Positions 43,476-52,102 are shown, counted from the first letter of the stretch. The stretch: 64,000 nt of DNA from Xanthomonas hortorum pv. pelargonii (GCF_024499015.1 NZ_CP098604.1:3224001-3288000); one strand, 5' to 3'. The notes: generated by a model not told the origin, from the sequence alone. Made by a program: numbers and translations.

Positions 43476-44105
43476 CTATCGCGTGTCGCGGCTACGCTCG
43501 TTCAACGCAGCGACAATGCGTGGCACAGCCTGTTTGCGTCGTGCGTGATAAGCCTGCAAGGCCGACTGCAACGCCACGAAGTCGCGTTGTTGCCAGTGAT
43601 GCTCGAGCGCCACGAGCTCGTCGTCGACCGCGTCGAGCATGCCCTGTTTGGCACGGCGTATAGGCGCCAGCCGGTCGTTGGCCTGTTTGACAGCACGGTG
43701 TAGCGACCAGTGGGAGGTGCCGCGCGCGATCGCGTCAAACAGTTTCCAGGTCTGCTTCACCACATCGTCCTGCGTGGTGGTCGATTCCGGCGCTACGATG
43801 ATGCGTGGCACAGGTGCCATGCCGATATCGCAGGCCATCGACAACAGGCGCTCCATCCAGTCGTAGAGATCGCGCAACGCTACTTCGGTGAGCAACGGCA
43901 CCTGCAGGCCATAGCGTGCGTGATCGGCAACCAGCCCTTCGCCGACCAGGCGATACAAGGCAAAACGCACCGGGGTAGCGCTGGTGTTGAATTCGCCAGC
44001 AAGCTTGCCTGGATCGATCCGTTGACCGGGCAGGTAGCGCCCGGATTGCAGCGCACGTCTGACCTGCTCATAGACGAACGCACTCTTGGAATGAATCGCA
44101 CTCAT
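43476..44105 (-). CDS. GntR-family regulator adjoining the lasso cluster
   Basis: 209 residues from the ATG at 44105 (MSAIHSKSAFVYEQV). The N-terminal winged helix has 'ALQSGRYLPGQRIDPGKLAGEFNTSATPVRFALYRLVGEGLV'. The C-terminal region is helical and FCD-like but shorter than in FadR and poor in metal-ligand His residues. It is 167 bp upstream of the precursor genes on the same strand. Two inverted repeats (44125-44144 and 44213-44241) precede it, so autoregulation is likely. Control of the lasso operon is inferred from proximity. Confidence 0.75.
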   Translation of the reverse strand: MSAIHSKSAFVYEQVRRALQSGRYLPGQRIDPGKLAGEFNTSATPVRFALYRLVGEGLVADHARYGLQVPLLTEVALRDLYDWMERLLSMACDIGMAPVPRIIVAPESTTTQDDVVKQTWKLFDAIARGTSHWSLHRAVKQANDRLAPIRRAKQGMLDAVDDELVALEHHWQQRDFVALQSALQAYHARRKQAVPRIVAALNERSRDTR

Positions 44106-44124
44106 CGCCGAACTCCTTGTCTGC

Positions 44125-44144
44125 GTACGATGGCTGGATCGTAC
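44125..44144. promoter_or_regulatory. Operator-like inverted repeat before the GntR gene
   Basis: GTACGAT-GGCTGG-ATCGTAC, perfect 7-bp arms, lies 20-39 bp upstream of the GntR start codon, a position typical for autoregulation. Confidence 0.5.
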
Positions 44145-44212
44145 ATGGAATGCAGAGGTGCACGAGGACGGCCGTGTGCGTTTTTTCAATCCATCGCAGA
44201 TATAGCATTACA

Positions 44213-44241
44213 GGCATGGTGCAATATCACTGCACCATGCC
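44213..44241. promoter_or_regulatory. Perfect 11-bp inverted repeat between GntR and SDR genes
   Basis: GGCATGGTGCA, 7-nt spacer ATATCAC, TGCACCATGCC. There is no T-tract on either side, so an operator is as likely as a terminator for the tandem minus-strand SDR gene, whose stop is at 44298 further upstream. Confidence 0.5.
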
Positions 44242-44297
44242 ATGCAAACGCGCCTGCACCATTGTTCAAATCTAGCTGCGATGGAGTTGCGGCTTGT

Positions 44298-45884
44298 TCA
44301 CCAATCCGTCGGCGCATAGTCCTTGAGGAACTGCCCCCACACGTGCTCGCCGGTATTGGCGCCGTGGATGATCGGGTCGACGATGCGGGCGGCGCCGTCG
44401 ACGATGTCCAGCGGTGGGTGGAAGCGTTCCTGCTGCACCTTGAGCGCGGCGATGTCGGCCGGATCCTCGTCGGTGACCCAGCCGGTGTCGACGCTGTTCA
44501 TGTGGATGCCGTCGTTTTGATAATCGGCCGCCGAGGTGCGCGTCATCATGTTCAACGCGGCCTTGGCCATGTTGGTATGCGGGTGACGGGTGGTTTTGAA
44601 GTTGCGGTAGAACTGGCCTTCCATCGCCGAGACATTGACGATGTGCTTGTCGCGCTCGGGTGTGCGCAGCATCAGCGGCTTCAGACGCGCGTTGATGATG
44701 AAGGGCGCGATGGCGTTGACCAGTTGCGTTTCCAGCAGCTCGACCGACGGCACTTCGGCCATCAGCAGGCGCCAGGAATTGCGGCCGCGCAGATCGACTT
44801 GCTGCAGATCCTGATCGAGACGGCCTTCGGGGAACAGATGTTCCTGGCCCACCAGCTCGTCGTCCAGCAGCGCGACCTGCGACAGCTCGGCGGCGCGGGT
44901 GAGGCCATCGGCATCGGCGAGGCCGCGCCCGTGCATGGCCGGTAGCGCGGTGGCCGAGGCTTCGCGCAACAGCTCGGGCGTGCGCAGGCCTTCGTAGTGA
45001 CCAACGAGCTTTTGTACGGTGTCGGGCAGGGCATCCAGCGCGGCGGTTTCGTTGGCCATCATGTGCGCATAGAACTGCGGCGGGCGGCGCACGGTCTGGC
45101 AGGCGTTGTTGATGATGAAATCCAGCCTTTCGCGGGTGGCCAGCAGCTGGCTGCAGAACGCTTCCACGCTGGGCGTGTGGCGTAGATCCAGGCCGAAGAT
45201 CTGCACGCGATGGCCCCACTCTGCGAAGTCCGGTTCCTGCGCATACCGCGCAGCCGAATCGCGCGGGAAACGCGTAGTGACGATCAGCTCGGCCCCGGCG
45301 CGTAACAACTTCAAGCCAGCCTGATAGCCGATCTTGACCCGTCCGCCGGTGAGCAATGCCACGCGGCCGCGCAGGTCGGCGGTTTCGGTGCGCTTGAAGA
45401 AATTCAGCTCGGCGCAGGCCGGGCACATCTGATCGTAGAAGTGGTGCAGCTGGGTGAACTTCTGCTTGCACACATAGCAATGGCGCAGCTCGGGCGAATG
45501 CGTGGGCTCCGGCGCGGCAGCGGCGTTCTCGCCGTTGTGCGCATCGTGCAGGCCGGCGGCATGCGGCGGGAAGACGTTTGGCGTGCTGAACACCGGCTTG
45601 CGCCTCAGTGCACGGATACCGCGCTGTTCGAGCAATGCCTCGGCCTTGCGCACCTTCTCCTGATGCCGCTCGCGCTCGCGTTGCTTGAGCAGCTGCCGCC
45701 GCGCCTTCGGCTCGGGGTGATAGACCTTGGCCACCACTTGGTGCAGGCGCACGCGGTCGGCCTCGGGCAGCGCGTCGAGCACGCTGCGGTCGGCCTCGAT
45801 GGCCTCCAGCAGGTCCAGCGCCACGCGCAGGCGGTCGGTGAGGGGCAGGTCGTCGGCGGGCAGGGGCGGGGCGTTGGTGTTCAA
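44298..45884 (-). CDS. Short-chain dehydrogenase-like protein with N-terminal zinc-ribbon region
   Basis: About 528 residues. The N-terminal ~140 residues are helical and charged ('RRQLLKQRERERHQEKVRKAEALLEQRG'), then 'RHCYVCKQKF...MCPACAELN' forms a four-Cys metal site. A Rossmann fold follows: 'GRVALLTGGRVKIGYQAGLKLLRAGAELIVTTR' and 'LDFIINNACQTVRRPP'. 'NVSAMEGQFYRNFKTTRHPHTNMAKAALNMM' has Ser and a degenerate Tyr-x3-Lys region. The ending 'VWGQFLKDYAPTDW' is well conserved in this group. The start is uncertain: TTG at 45884 begins the conserved part, and an in-frame ATG lies at 46022. Substrate unknown. Confidence 0.78.
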   Translation of the reverse strand: MNTNAPPLPADDLPLTDRLRVALDLLEAIEADRSVLDALPEADRVRLHQVVAKVYHPEPKARRQLLKQRERERHQEKVRKAEALLEQRGIRALRRKPVFSTPNVFPPHAAGLHDAHNGENAAAAPEPTHSPELRHCYVCKQKFTQLHHFYDQMCPACAELNFFKRTETADLRGRVALLTGGRVKIGYQAGLKLLRAGAELIVTTRFPRDSAARYAQEPDFAEWGHRVQIFGLDLRHTPSVEAFCSQLLATRERLDFIINNACQTVRRPPQFYAHMMANETAALDALPDTVQKLVGHYEGLRTPELLREASATALPAMHGRGLADADGLTRAAELSQVALLDDELVGQEHLFPEGRLDQDLQQVDLRGRNSWRLLMAEVPSVELLETQLVNAIAPFIINARLKPLMLRTPERDKHIVNVSAMEGQFYRNFKTTRHPHTNMAKAALNMMTRTSAADYQNDGIHMNSVDTGWVTDEDPADIAALKVQQERFHPPLDIVDGAARIVDPIIHGANTGEHVWGQFLKDYAPTDW

Positions 45885-46288
45885 GATGGATCCGGAGTGA
45901 GGCGGCACAAGCCGTGGCAATGGCGGCGTGCGGCCGACGAGCGAAGGCGATGACAACTGCGCGGACGGGCGAGGGGCGCCGGAGCGCTCTACCGCAGGCC
46001 GCGTAAGCTGGTAAGCCGCCATTTTCGCCGATTGTGGGTGGTTGGCGCCAATGAGTGGCTGAGGCGGGTGGTCGAGGCCACTGTTGCGACGAGCGAGGCG
46101 CCAGAATCTCGGCGCGATCCTCGGCACACGGTGGCACCAGCTTCGGCCGTTGGGGCGCGCACCACCTGCAGGTTCCGGGGCCTACTCGCTTGTCCTACGG
46201 CCCACTCCCTTAGAATTTGTGTGTACGCAGGGCCAGCAACAAGGCCCTGGAGGATGTCCACACCATGTCCAGCCAGGAAGGGCCCGTC
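45885..46288. other. Intergenic region between divergent SDR and lipoprotein genes
   Basis: About 400 bp. The SDR frame stays open on the minus strand to 46127, so part may be coding if an upstream start is used. The remainder should hold both promoters. No repeat or mobile element was seen. Confidence 0.4.
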
Positions 46289-46933
46289 ATGCCAAGGTTT
46301 ACAGTTAAGCGTTTTTGCCGGTTCGCCCTTGCCGCTGCGGTCACCGGATTGGCCGCATGCGGCGCCGCTTCGGAGCAAGCGACACCCTCACCTGCCATCA
46401 GCCAAGAGGCCGCAGCACTGCGAACGGTCGTTCCGCTGACGCGCCCGGTGGCCCTGGACAAGGCTGGCACGGTTGCAGACGTTGAGTTCGATCTGCCGCC
46501 GCCCGGGCCTGGGGCCTCGTCATTGCTGAAAGTGGCGATTCGCTTGCAGGCCAATGAAGGTGCAGCGCTCCGCGCACCATCTGATCGGCTAGTTGACGAG
46601 GGACTTGCTGCTCGAGTGAATTTACGGAATCTTGCCAATGGGGAGTCGACGCAGATACCTCTCTACCGGATCGGCCCCGCTCCTGGAACCGATGTTCCTA
46701 TCGGTGCGGACGGACGTGTTGCCGGCGTGACCTGGAGCGGCGTCGATGAGTCCATGCTTCGTCGCGTCGGATTAATTCAGCAGGGCATGTTCTACAAGGT
46801 GCTTTTGCTGGCAGAGGCACATCGTCCTGCCCCCGGCCACTATCGACTGACTCTTGAGCTTCTGGAGGATCATCCGAGGCTGAAGGGACAATCTGTTGAG
46901 CTGCTGCTCGCTTATGCAAGTAAGGCGAAATGA
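46289..46933 (+). CDS. Lipoprotein, likely immunity protein for the effector at 46935
   Basis: 214 residues from the ATG at 46289 (MPRFTVKRFC); an in-frame ATG at 46265 is also possible. The signal peptide ends in the lipobox 'VTGLAAC'. The mature domain is beta-rich with 'ADVEFDLPPPGPGASSLLKVAIRLQ' and 'GHYRLTLELLEDHPRLKGQSVELLLAY'. The next gene starts 1 bp after its stop, so the two are translationally coupled. A periplasmic location agrees with a partner predicted to cut peptidoglycan or another envelope substrate. Immunity function is inferred. Confidence 0.72.
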   Translation: MPRFTVKRFCRFALAAAVTGLAACGAASEQATPSPAISQEAAALRTVVPLTRPVALDKAGTVADVEFDLPPPGPGASSLLKVAIRLQANEGAALRAPSDRLVDEGLAARVNLRNLANGESTQIPLYRIGPAPGTDVPIGADGRVAGVTWSGVDESMLRRVGLIQQGMFYKVLLLAEAHRPAPGHYRLTLELLEDHPRLKGQSVELLLAYASKAK

Positions 46934-46934
46934 A

Positions 46935-47909
46935 ATGGAAGACAAAGAGCGCTACACATTGACGATCTATCTCGCTTCACCGGGAACGCCTCTCAAAGCC
47001 GGCGGAACTTCATTGACGGGTCACATGTTTCTTGCCACTGGAAAAACCAGCGGTGAAAGCCTGGAAAGTTTCGGCTTTGAACCTCGCGAGGATCATCGTA
47101 AAAGTGGCCTTGGCAAGGTTTCTGGTGAAGACATCGAATCCTACAAGGATCCCTATTACGCTAGGACGGTGGAGATATCTAAAGATCAGTACGAAAAGAT
47201 TCGTGAGTTTTCAGACGAGCCTGCAAAGCACGGCTTCGATATGAAGTACGACGCGTTCGCCAACTCGTGCGTCGATTTCAGCTGGGCAGCGTTGAATCAT
47301 GCCGGGCTTCATCGCCAGACCGTTCTTGGAGGCATAAAAGGCTATGAAGGCGAGCCGAAGGTGCTGCACAACGAGCCTGAAATCCAGCAAATCAGGCCGC
47401 CTTTCCCGGATAGCGAGTTGAACAAGGAAGTGCGGAACCCGATGCCCGAACGCGATGTATGGCAGCACATCTTGTCTGACAACGACAGGCATTCTGACCC
47501 TGGTCGTGCGATTGCCGACGGCACGTCTCCAGACCCTCTTCATTGCCAGGCAGAGGAAGCGGTGCGCCGCCTAGAGCAAGGTCTTGGAAGGGAGTACGAC
47601 GACAACAGCGCCCGCCTGGCCGCAAGCTCCGCGCATCTGGCAAGGGATAACGGTCTGTCGCGGATCGATCACATCGTACTGAGCGAGAACACAGCGTCGA
47701 CGAGGCAGGGCGAGAACGTCTTCGTCGTAGAGGGTGCGCTGAACGACCCTGCGCACAAGATGGTGCAAATGAAGACAGGCGATGCGATCGCGCAACCGGT
47801 CGAGCATTCCCCGGCACAACTTCAGTCTTTGAGAGAAACACAGCAGCAGTCTCCGCAGCAGGAGCAGCAGCGAGAGCAATCCAACGCACCTCAGCATCGA
47901 CTGGTGTGA
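46935..47909 (+). CDS. T4SS effector with papain-like (NlpC/P60-type) domain and XVIPCD
   Basis: 324 residues. The N-terminal domain has His30 in 'SLTGHMFLATG' and, later, Cys112 in 'YDAFANSCVDFSWAALNHAGL'. The His-before-Cys order suggests a circularly permuted NlpC/P60 or related amidase fold (my inference). The XVIPCD fills the last ~130 residues: 'LHCQAEEAVRRLEQGLGREYDDNSARLAASSAHLARDNGLSRIDHIVLSE' in parts, 'GENVFVVEGALNDPAHKM' and 'QPVEHSPAQLQSLRETQQQSPQQEQQREQ'. Likely an envelope-cutting toxin delivered by the T4SS. The ATG at 46935 was chosen over 46896, which lies in the lipoprotein gene. Confidence 0.82.
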   Translation: MEDKERYTLTIYLASPGTPLKAGGTSLTGHMFLATGKTSGESLESFGFEPREDHRKSGLGKVSGEDIESYKDPYYARTVEISKDQYEKIREFSDEPAKHGFDMKYDAFANSCVDFSWAALNHAGLHRQTVLGGIKGYEGEPKVLHNEPEIQQIRPPFPDSELNKEVRNPMPERDVWQHILSDNDRHSDPGRAIADGTSPDPLHCQAEEAVRRLEQGLGREYDDNSARLAASSAHLARDNGLSRIDHIVLSENTASTRQGENVFVVEGALNDPAHKMVQMKTGDAIAQPVEHSPAQLQSLRETQQQSPQQEQQREQSNAPQHRLV

Positions 47910-48133
47910 GAACTGGTGCACTTGGTGCGCTAACTGGCACGTCGGCGATTGCCAGGTAGCGTGCGTTACCAGCCAGTTGCAAAGCGCGGCTTTTGTTGCC
48001 TTGTAGCTGTTGGTTTTCTGTCTTCAACAGCGCATGGCTTGTCGCGTTTGCCCAAGCCACCAAGGCTACTCACGTACTCTCCAAATCAGGTGAGCTAGGG
48101 TTGCTTCTCACTGTTGTTGTGGGAGAAGACACC

Positions 48134-49108
48134 ATGGGCCTGTTGGTCGACGGCAAGTGGCAAGACGGTTGGTACGACACCGACAAGAGCGAGGGGCGTT
48201 TCGAACGGTCGCAGTCGCGATTTCGTAACTGGGTGACACGCGATGGCAGTGCGGGTCCGCACGGCGAGGGCGGCTTTCAGGCCGCTCCGGGGCGTTATCA
48301 CCTGTATGTGTCGTTGGCCTGCCCTTGGGCGCACCGCACGTTGATCTTTCGTCGGCTGAAAGGCCTGGAGTCGATGATCGACGTCTCCGTGGTGCATTGG
48401 CGGATGGGCAAGCACGGCTGGACCTTCGCGCAAGGCCCGGGTGTGGTGGGCGATGCGATTCATCATGCGCAGCATCTGTACGAGGTCTATCTCAAGGCCG
48501 ATCCTCACTACTCAGGGCGCGTGACCGTGCCGGTGTTGTGGGACCGCGAGCGCAACACGGTGGTCAGTAACGAGTCTGCAGACATCATCCGCATGTTCAA
48601 CAGCGCGTTCGACGAGGTTGGCGCTGCAGACGGCGACTTCTACCCCGAGCCGTTGCGCGAGCAGATCGATGCGGTCAATGCGTGCGTGTACGACAGCGTC
48701 AACAATGGCGTGTACAAGGCGGGCTTTGCGACCACGCAAGCTGCGTACGAAGAGGCGGTGGTGCCGTTGTTCGAGACATTGGATTGGCTTGAGACGCGTT
48801 TGAGCCAGCAACGCTATCTGTGCGGCGAGCAACTTACCGACGCAGACTGGCGCCTGTTCACCACGCTGGTGCGCTTCGATGCGGTGTATGTGGGGCATTT
48901 CAAATGCAATCTGCAGCGCATTGCCGACTATCCGCAGTTGTCCGGCTTTCTGCGCGAGCTCTATCAGATGCCGGGAATCGCCGGGACGGTCGACTTCCAG
49001 CACATCAAGAATCACTATTACCAGAGCCACGACATGATCAATCCCACCGGCATCGTTCCAATGGGGCCGGTGCTGGATCTGGATGCGCCGCATGGGCGTG
49101 GTGGTTGA
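48134..49108 (+). CDS. yqjG: Glutathionyl-hydroquinone reductase
   Basis: 324 residues, the normal family length. The catalytic Cys is in 'YVSLACPWAHRTLIFRRLKGL' near residue 60. 'RVTVPVLWDRERNTVVSNESADIIRMFNSAFD' and 'LCGEQLTDADWRLFTTLVRFDAVYVGHFKCNLQRI' are hallmarks of YqjG/ECM4-type omega-class glutathione transferases. These reduce glutathionyl-hydroquinones back to hydroquinones and help recycle quinone adducts. It is an isolated gene with the ATG at 48134. Confidence 0.93.
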   Translation: MGLLVDGKWQDGWYDTDKSEGRFERSQSRFRNWVTRDGSAGPHGEGGFQAAPGRYHLYVSLACPWAHRTLIFRRLKGLESMIDVSVVHWRMGKHGWTFAQGPGVVGDAIHHAQHLYEVYLKADPHYSGRVTVPVLWDRERNTVVSNESADIIRMFNSAFDEVGAADGDFYPEPLREQIDAVNACVYDSVNNGVYKAGFATTQAAYEEAVVPLFETLDWLETRLSQQRYLCGEQLTDADWRLFTTLVRFDAVYVGHFKCNLQRIADYPQLSGFLRELYQMPGIAGTVDFQHIKNHYYQSHDMINPTGIVPMGPVLDLDAPHGRGG

Positions 49109-49197
49109 TGCATCTCCCGGCCGCGCGCCGCCGCGCTCAGGCACGCTGCCGCGTTGACCGAAGCGCGATTGCGGCAACCGTATGTACTGCCAAATGC

Positions 49198-49659
49198 TTA
49201 GCGTTTGGCAGCGCTACGCATGATCAGCGTTGCCGCACCCACCGAGATGGCGTCTTCCACCACGCCGGTGCTGGTTTGGCCATAGCGTTCGATTGCGCGC
49301 ATGCGTGCGTTGAAGGTGAGATAGGCCGCAGCGACGGCAGTGGTGGCACCGAGCAGTGCAGCGATGCCGCGTTGCTCGCGTGGCGCCAGTGCCGTGCCGA
49401 CGATCACGCCGGTGGCGATGCGGGCAATCATGCCGGGGAGCACGATGCGGTCGGGTGCGGTCTTCATCTTGTCGCCAGCCAGCTCACCACCGGCGAGTGC
49501 GAGCATGCCGGCCGATGCGAGCGGATTGGCAAGCAGCTTCGGTGCGCAGTTGTTGGCGGGGAGGTTGCCAGTGCGGGCCGCATTGGCGACTGCCGCCAGC
49601 GGGGTCATCGAGCGCATGCCTGCAACTGCGGCCATCAGGATCGAATGAATCAGGGACAT
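49198..49659 (-). CDS. DUF4126-family membrane protein
   Basis: 153 residues, Ala/Gly-rich with several membrane segments. It begins 'MSLIHSILMAAVAGMRSMTPLAAVANAARTG' and contains 'SAGMLALAGGELAGDKMKTAPDRIVLPGMIARIATGVIVG' (in parts), the conserved GELAGDK-type segment of DUF4126 proteins. Function is unknown in the family. The start at 49659 was preferred to 49737 because conserved sequence begins there. It is convergent with yqjG. Confidence 0.78.
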   Translation of the reverse strand: MSLIHSILMAAVAGMRSMTPLAAVANAARTGNLPANNCAPKLLANPLASAGMLALAGGELAGDKMKTAPDRIVLPGMIARIATGVIVGTALAPREQRGIAALLGATTAVAAAYLTFNARMRAIERYGQTSTGVVEDAISVGAATLIMRSAAKR

Positions 49660-49980
49660 GTGGACCTCTGCAGTGATGCGCTTCAGTCGATGCAGGTTGG
49701 GATCCTGCAGCCAGAGCTGACGTGAGTGGGAGCGCAAAGCCTAGGACGTCACATGTGTGCGAGATGGCAAGGTGGTGCCCGCAATGTGCAGGCACCTGGG
49801 CAGGGCATGCAGTACTGACCATGGCGTCACGCGATGTGGGGGTGATCGCGGACGCTTCAGACTGCGCGATCAGACCGATAGGGACACGCCCGGGTCTTGA
49901 GCCTGTTGGCGGTGACCGGAACTGACGGCGGCCGCACCGTCAGTCGGTGAGCAAGGCGGCGTGGTGGGTGCATTATGCGC
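49660..49980. other. Intergenic region with a strong hairpin
   Basis: No gene seen. ACTGACGG-CGGCCGCA-CCGTCAGT at 49921-49944 is a perfect 8-bp-arm hairpin about 40 bp after the protease gene stop (minus strand). It has no T-tract, so it may be an mRNA-end stabiliser rather than a terminator. Confidence 0.5.
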
Positions 49981-50922
49981 TTACGGTTGCTTTGCAAGCT
50001 TGCCCGTACGCCACGCCATCCACAGGACCGTGACGCCTACGGCCAGGCAGACCAGCACGCCCGGCAGCGATGCCTCCGGGCCGAAGGGGCCGCCGGTGAG
50101 CCATTCGGCGATGCCAGGGCGAGCGGTGCTGCGGGCAATCGCCGGACCCATGTCGGTCCCTGACACGGCTGCACCGAAGACATAGCCTTGAGTGAAATTC
50201 CAGGCGATATGCACGCCGATCGACATCCAGACCCGGCCGGTCAAGGCGTAGAACGCGCCCAGCAGGATGCCGGCCTCCAGCGCGATGCAGATCGCAGCAA
50301 AGACCGTGGCGTGCGGGTTGGCGATATGGCCGAAGCCGAACAGCGCAGCAGACGCGGCGAAGGCGATCCAGGGGCCGAACGCGCGCCAGATCAGGCGCAG
50401 GAAAATCGCGCGAAACAGCAACTCTTCGATCACGCCTGCCTGCAAGGCCTTGCGGACTGCCGTCCATGCCGGCGCCATGCCCAGTGCCTGGATGTCGTAC
50501 AGCCCGAACACCGCCATGATGCCCATGACCGTGGCGAACATGGCCGCACCGATCAGCAGGCCGATGATCAGCTGGGGCAGCATCGGTCGCACGGCGAGCT
50601 CGCTGGCGCGCCGCCCTTCGGCCAGGCGCACTGCAAGCACATAGACACCCAGCCCGACCGCGATACCGACAAGGCTGGCGAGCAGTTGCAGGGGGCCGGA
50701 GTCCTTGGGGAACAGACCGCCGACAAACCTGCCGGCCATGGGCGCCAATGTGGCAACCACGACAAGCAATACCACTGCCCAGCCGATCGCGCGGAGCCAA
50801 CGCAGGCGCCCGGGGTGCAGAAACTTGCGATCACCCAGTTCGATCTGGTGCGTCGTGGGTCCGTTCCCGGTGAAGGAACGTCCGGCAACCGGTTGCAGTG
50901 GTGCGTGCATGTACGACTCCAT
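49981..50922 (-). CDS. CPBP-family intramembrane metalloprotease (Abi)
   Basis: 313 residues with about eight membrane segments. The three CPBP motifs are present: 'GVIEELLFRAIFLR' (EExxxR), 'FGFGHIANPH' (FxxxH) and 'IGVHIAWNF' (HxxxN/B). Family members are glutamate-type intramembrane proteases, some linked to peptide modification or bacteriocin immunity. The N-terminal 35 residues are soluble. It is 12 bp downstream of a MarR gene on the same strand and probably controlled by it. Confidence 0.87.
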   Translation of the reverse strand: MESYMHAPLQPVAGRSFTGNGPTTHQIELGDRKFLHPGRLRWLRAIGWAVVLLVVVATLAPMAGRFVGGLFPKDSGPLQLLASLVGIAVGLGVYVLAVRLAEGRRASELAVRPMLPQLIIGLLIGAAMFATVMGIMAVFGLYDIQALGMAPAWTAVRKALQAGVIEELLFRAIFLRLIWRAFGPWIAFAASAALFGFGHIANPHATVFAAICIALEAGILLGAFYALTGRVWMSIGVHIAWNFTQGYVFGAAVSGTDMGPAIARSTARPGIAEWLTGGPFGPEASLPGVLVCLAVGVTVLWMAWRTGKLAKQP

Positions 50923-50934
50923 GTGGTGTGGTTG

Positions 50935-51420
50935 CTAGAGAGTGGGTGGGCGGGGCAGGGCGGCGGCTGCCGTGGCAATGCGTGCCGAAAACGGGCGTTG
51001 ATGCAAGGCGGCGATCGCTTCGCCGAGGATGCTGGAGAGCGGAACCGACAGCTCTGCATCGAGCTGCGCGGCTGCGGCATTTGTCGCGGCCCATTGCCGT
51101 TGCAATGCGGGGATCATCTTCCTGGCCTTGGGTGTCAGCACCACGATGCGTTCGCGCGCGTCGGCGCCCGGTTTCAGGTGGGTGAGACGCTGCTTGGTCA
51201 TCTGGGCCACGGTCTGACTTGCGGCCGAGTGACTGATGCCGATCTCCTGTGCAAGCACCTTGATGGGTGCAGGGCCCACACGGAGAAGTGCCCGCAACAC
51301 GGGGGTGTAGCGTGACCGCCAGGTCAGCCCTGCGGCCGCGTAAACCTCTTCCAGCTCACCATCGAGTTGCTCGATGAGATGCCGGACAAGGGTGCCTAGC
51401 GTTGGCGTGGGTGTGCGCAT
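50935..51420 (-). CDS. MarR-family regulator
   Basis: 161 residues from the ATG at 51420. The winged helix has 'GPAPIKVLAQEIGISHSAASQTVAQMTKQRLTHLKPGADARERIVVLTPKARKMI' (in parts), with the typical MarR recognition helix and Asp-Arg wing. It is the first gene of an operon with the CPBP protease. The longer frame to 51621 is not conserved in composition. The ligand is unknown. Confidence 0.85.
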   Translation of the reverse strand: MRTPTPTLGTLVRHLIEQLDGELEEVYAAAGLTWRSRYTPVLRALLRVGPAPIKVLAQEIGISHSAASQTVAQMTKQRLTHLKPGADARERIVVLTPKARKMIPALQRQWAATNAAAAQLDAELSVPLSSILGEAIAALHQRPFSARIATAAAALPRPPTL

Positions 51421-51766
51421 TGGCAAAATGTATAAGCGCTGTCGTATTTCCGCCATGTGCCAGAAGTGGGGGGGTGGGGCGCGCTGCAGAGCCCTCCCGC
51501 ACGCATGCGCGCAAGCGCCGCACCATGGCCTGCGCATCGGTGACCATGTCGTAGTTGTGGTGGTAACGCCGTTGCTCGTACTCGCCCACAGACAGATGGA
51601 CCTGCGCGGGCAGATCCTCACGGTTGACTGCAGATGCCGCTTCCAACCTCGTCATCGTGCAATACGACGCGCTGCCGATGCGGCAGGCGCTCTGTAGAAT
51701 GCAGTTGCCAGCGGGCGTCGCCGCCGCCATCGCGTCGCGGCAATCCTTGTCCGTCTGGAGTCTTGC
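51421..51766. other. Intergenic region, promoters of divergent genes
   Basis: About 346 bp between the MarR and DUF3817 genes. A minus-strand frame (51356-51655, 'MTRLEAASAVNREDLPAQVHLSVGEYEQRR') overlaps the MarR start and could be a small gene, but I see no support beyond openness. GCGCTGTCGTATTTCCGC near 51434 lies where the MarR promoter should be. Confidence 0.35.
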
Positions 51767-52102
51767 ATGCGTGCTTCTTCTGCGTTGTCGCCGATGGGTC
51801 GGCTGTTTGCCGTGGCTGCATTTTTAGAGGGGCTGACCTGGGCCGGGTTGCTGCTGGGCATGTTGCTCAAGTACGGCACCCACACCACCGAGGTTGTGGT
51901 GTGGCTGTTCGGGCGCCTGCATGGCGCCGCGTTCCTGTTCTATGTAGCGGTCAGCGTACTTGCCGCGTTGCGTTTGCGCTGGCCTTGGTGGGCTTGGGCG
52001 CTGAGCTTGTTGGCCGCGTTGCCGCCGTTGGTGACGGTGCCGTTGGAGATGTGGTTCCGGCGTATCGGCTTGTTGGGTCAACGCACACGCCGCGGTGGCT
52101 GA
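51767..52102 (+). CDS. DUF3817-family small membrane protein
   Basis: 111 residues with three membrane segments. It begins 'LFAVAAFLEGLTWAGLLLGMLLKYG' and continues 'VVWLFGRLHGAAFLFYVAVSVLAALRLRWPWWAWALSLLAALPPLVTVPLEMWFRR' (in parts). The E-G-(L/I)-x-(W/Y) and H-G-x-x-F features are those of DUF3817 proteins, whose function is unknown. The ATG at 51767 begins the gene. A signal-like start is absent, as expected for this family. Confidence 0.8.
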   Translation: MRASSALSPMGRLFAVAAFLEGLTWAGLLLGMLLKYGTHTTEVVVWLFGRLHGAAFLFYVAVSVLAALRLRWPWWAWALSLLAALPPLVTVPLEMWFRRIGLLGQRTRRGG

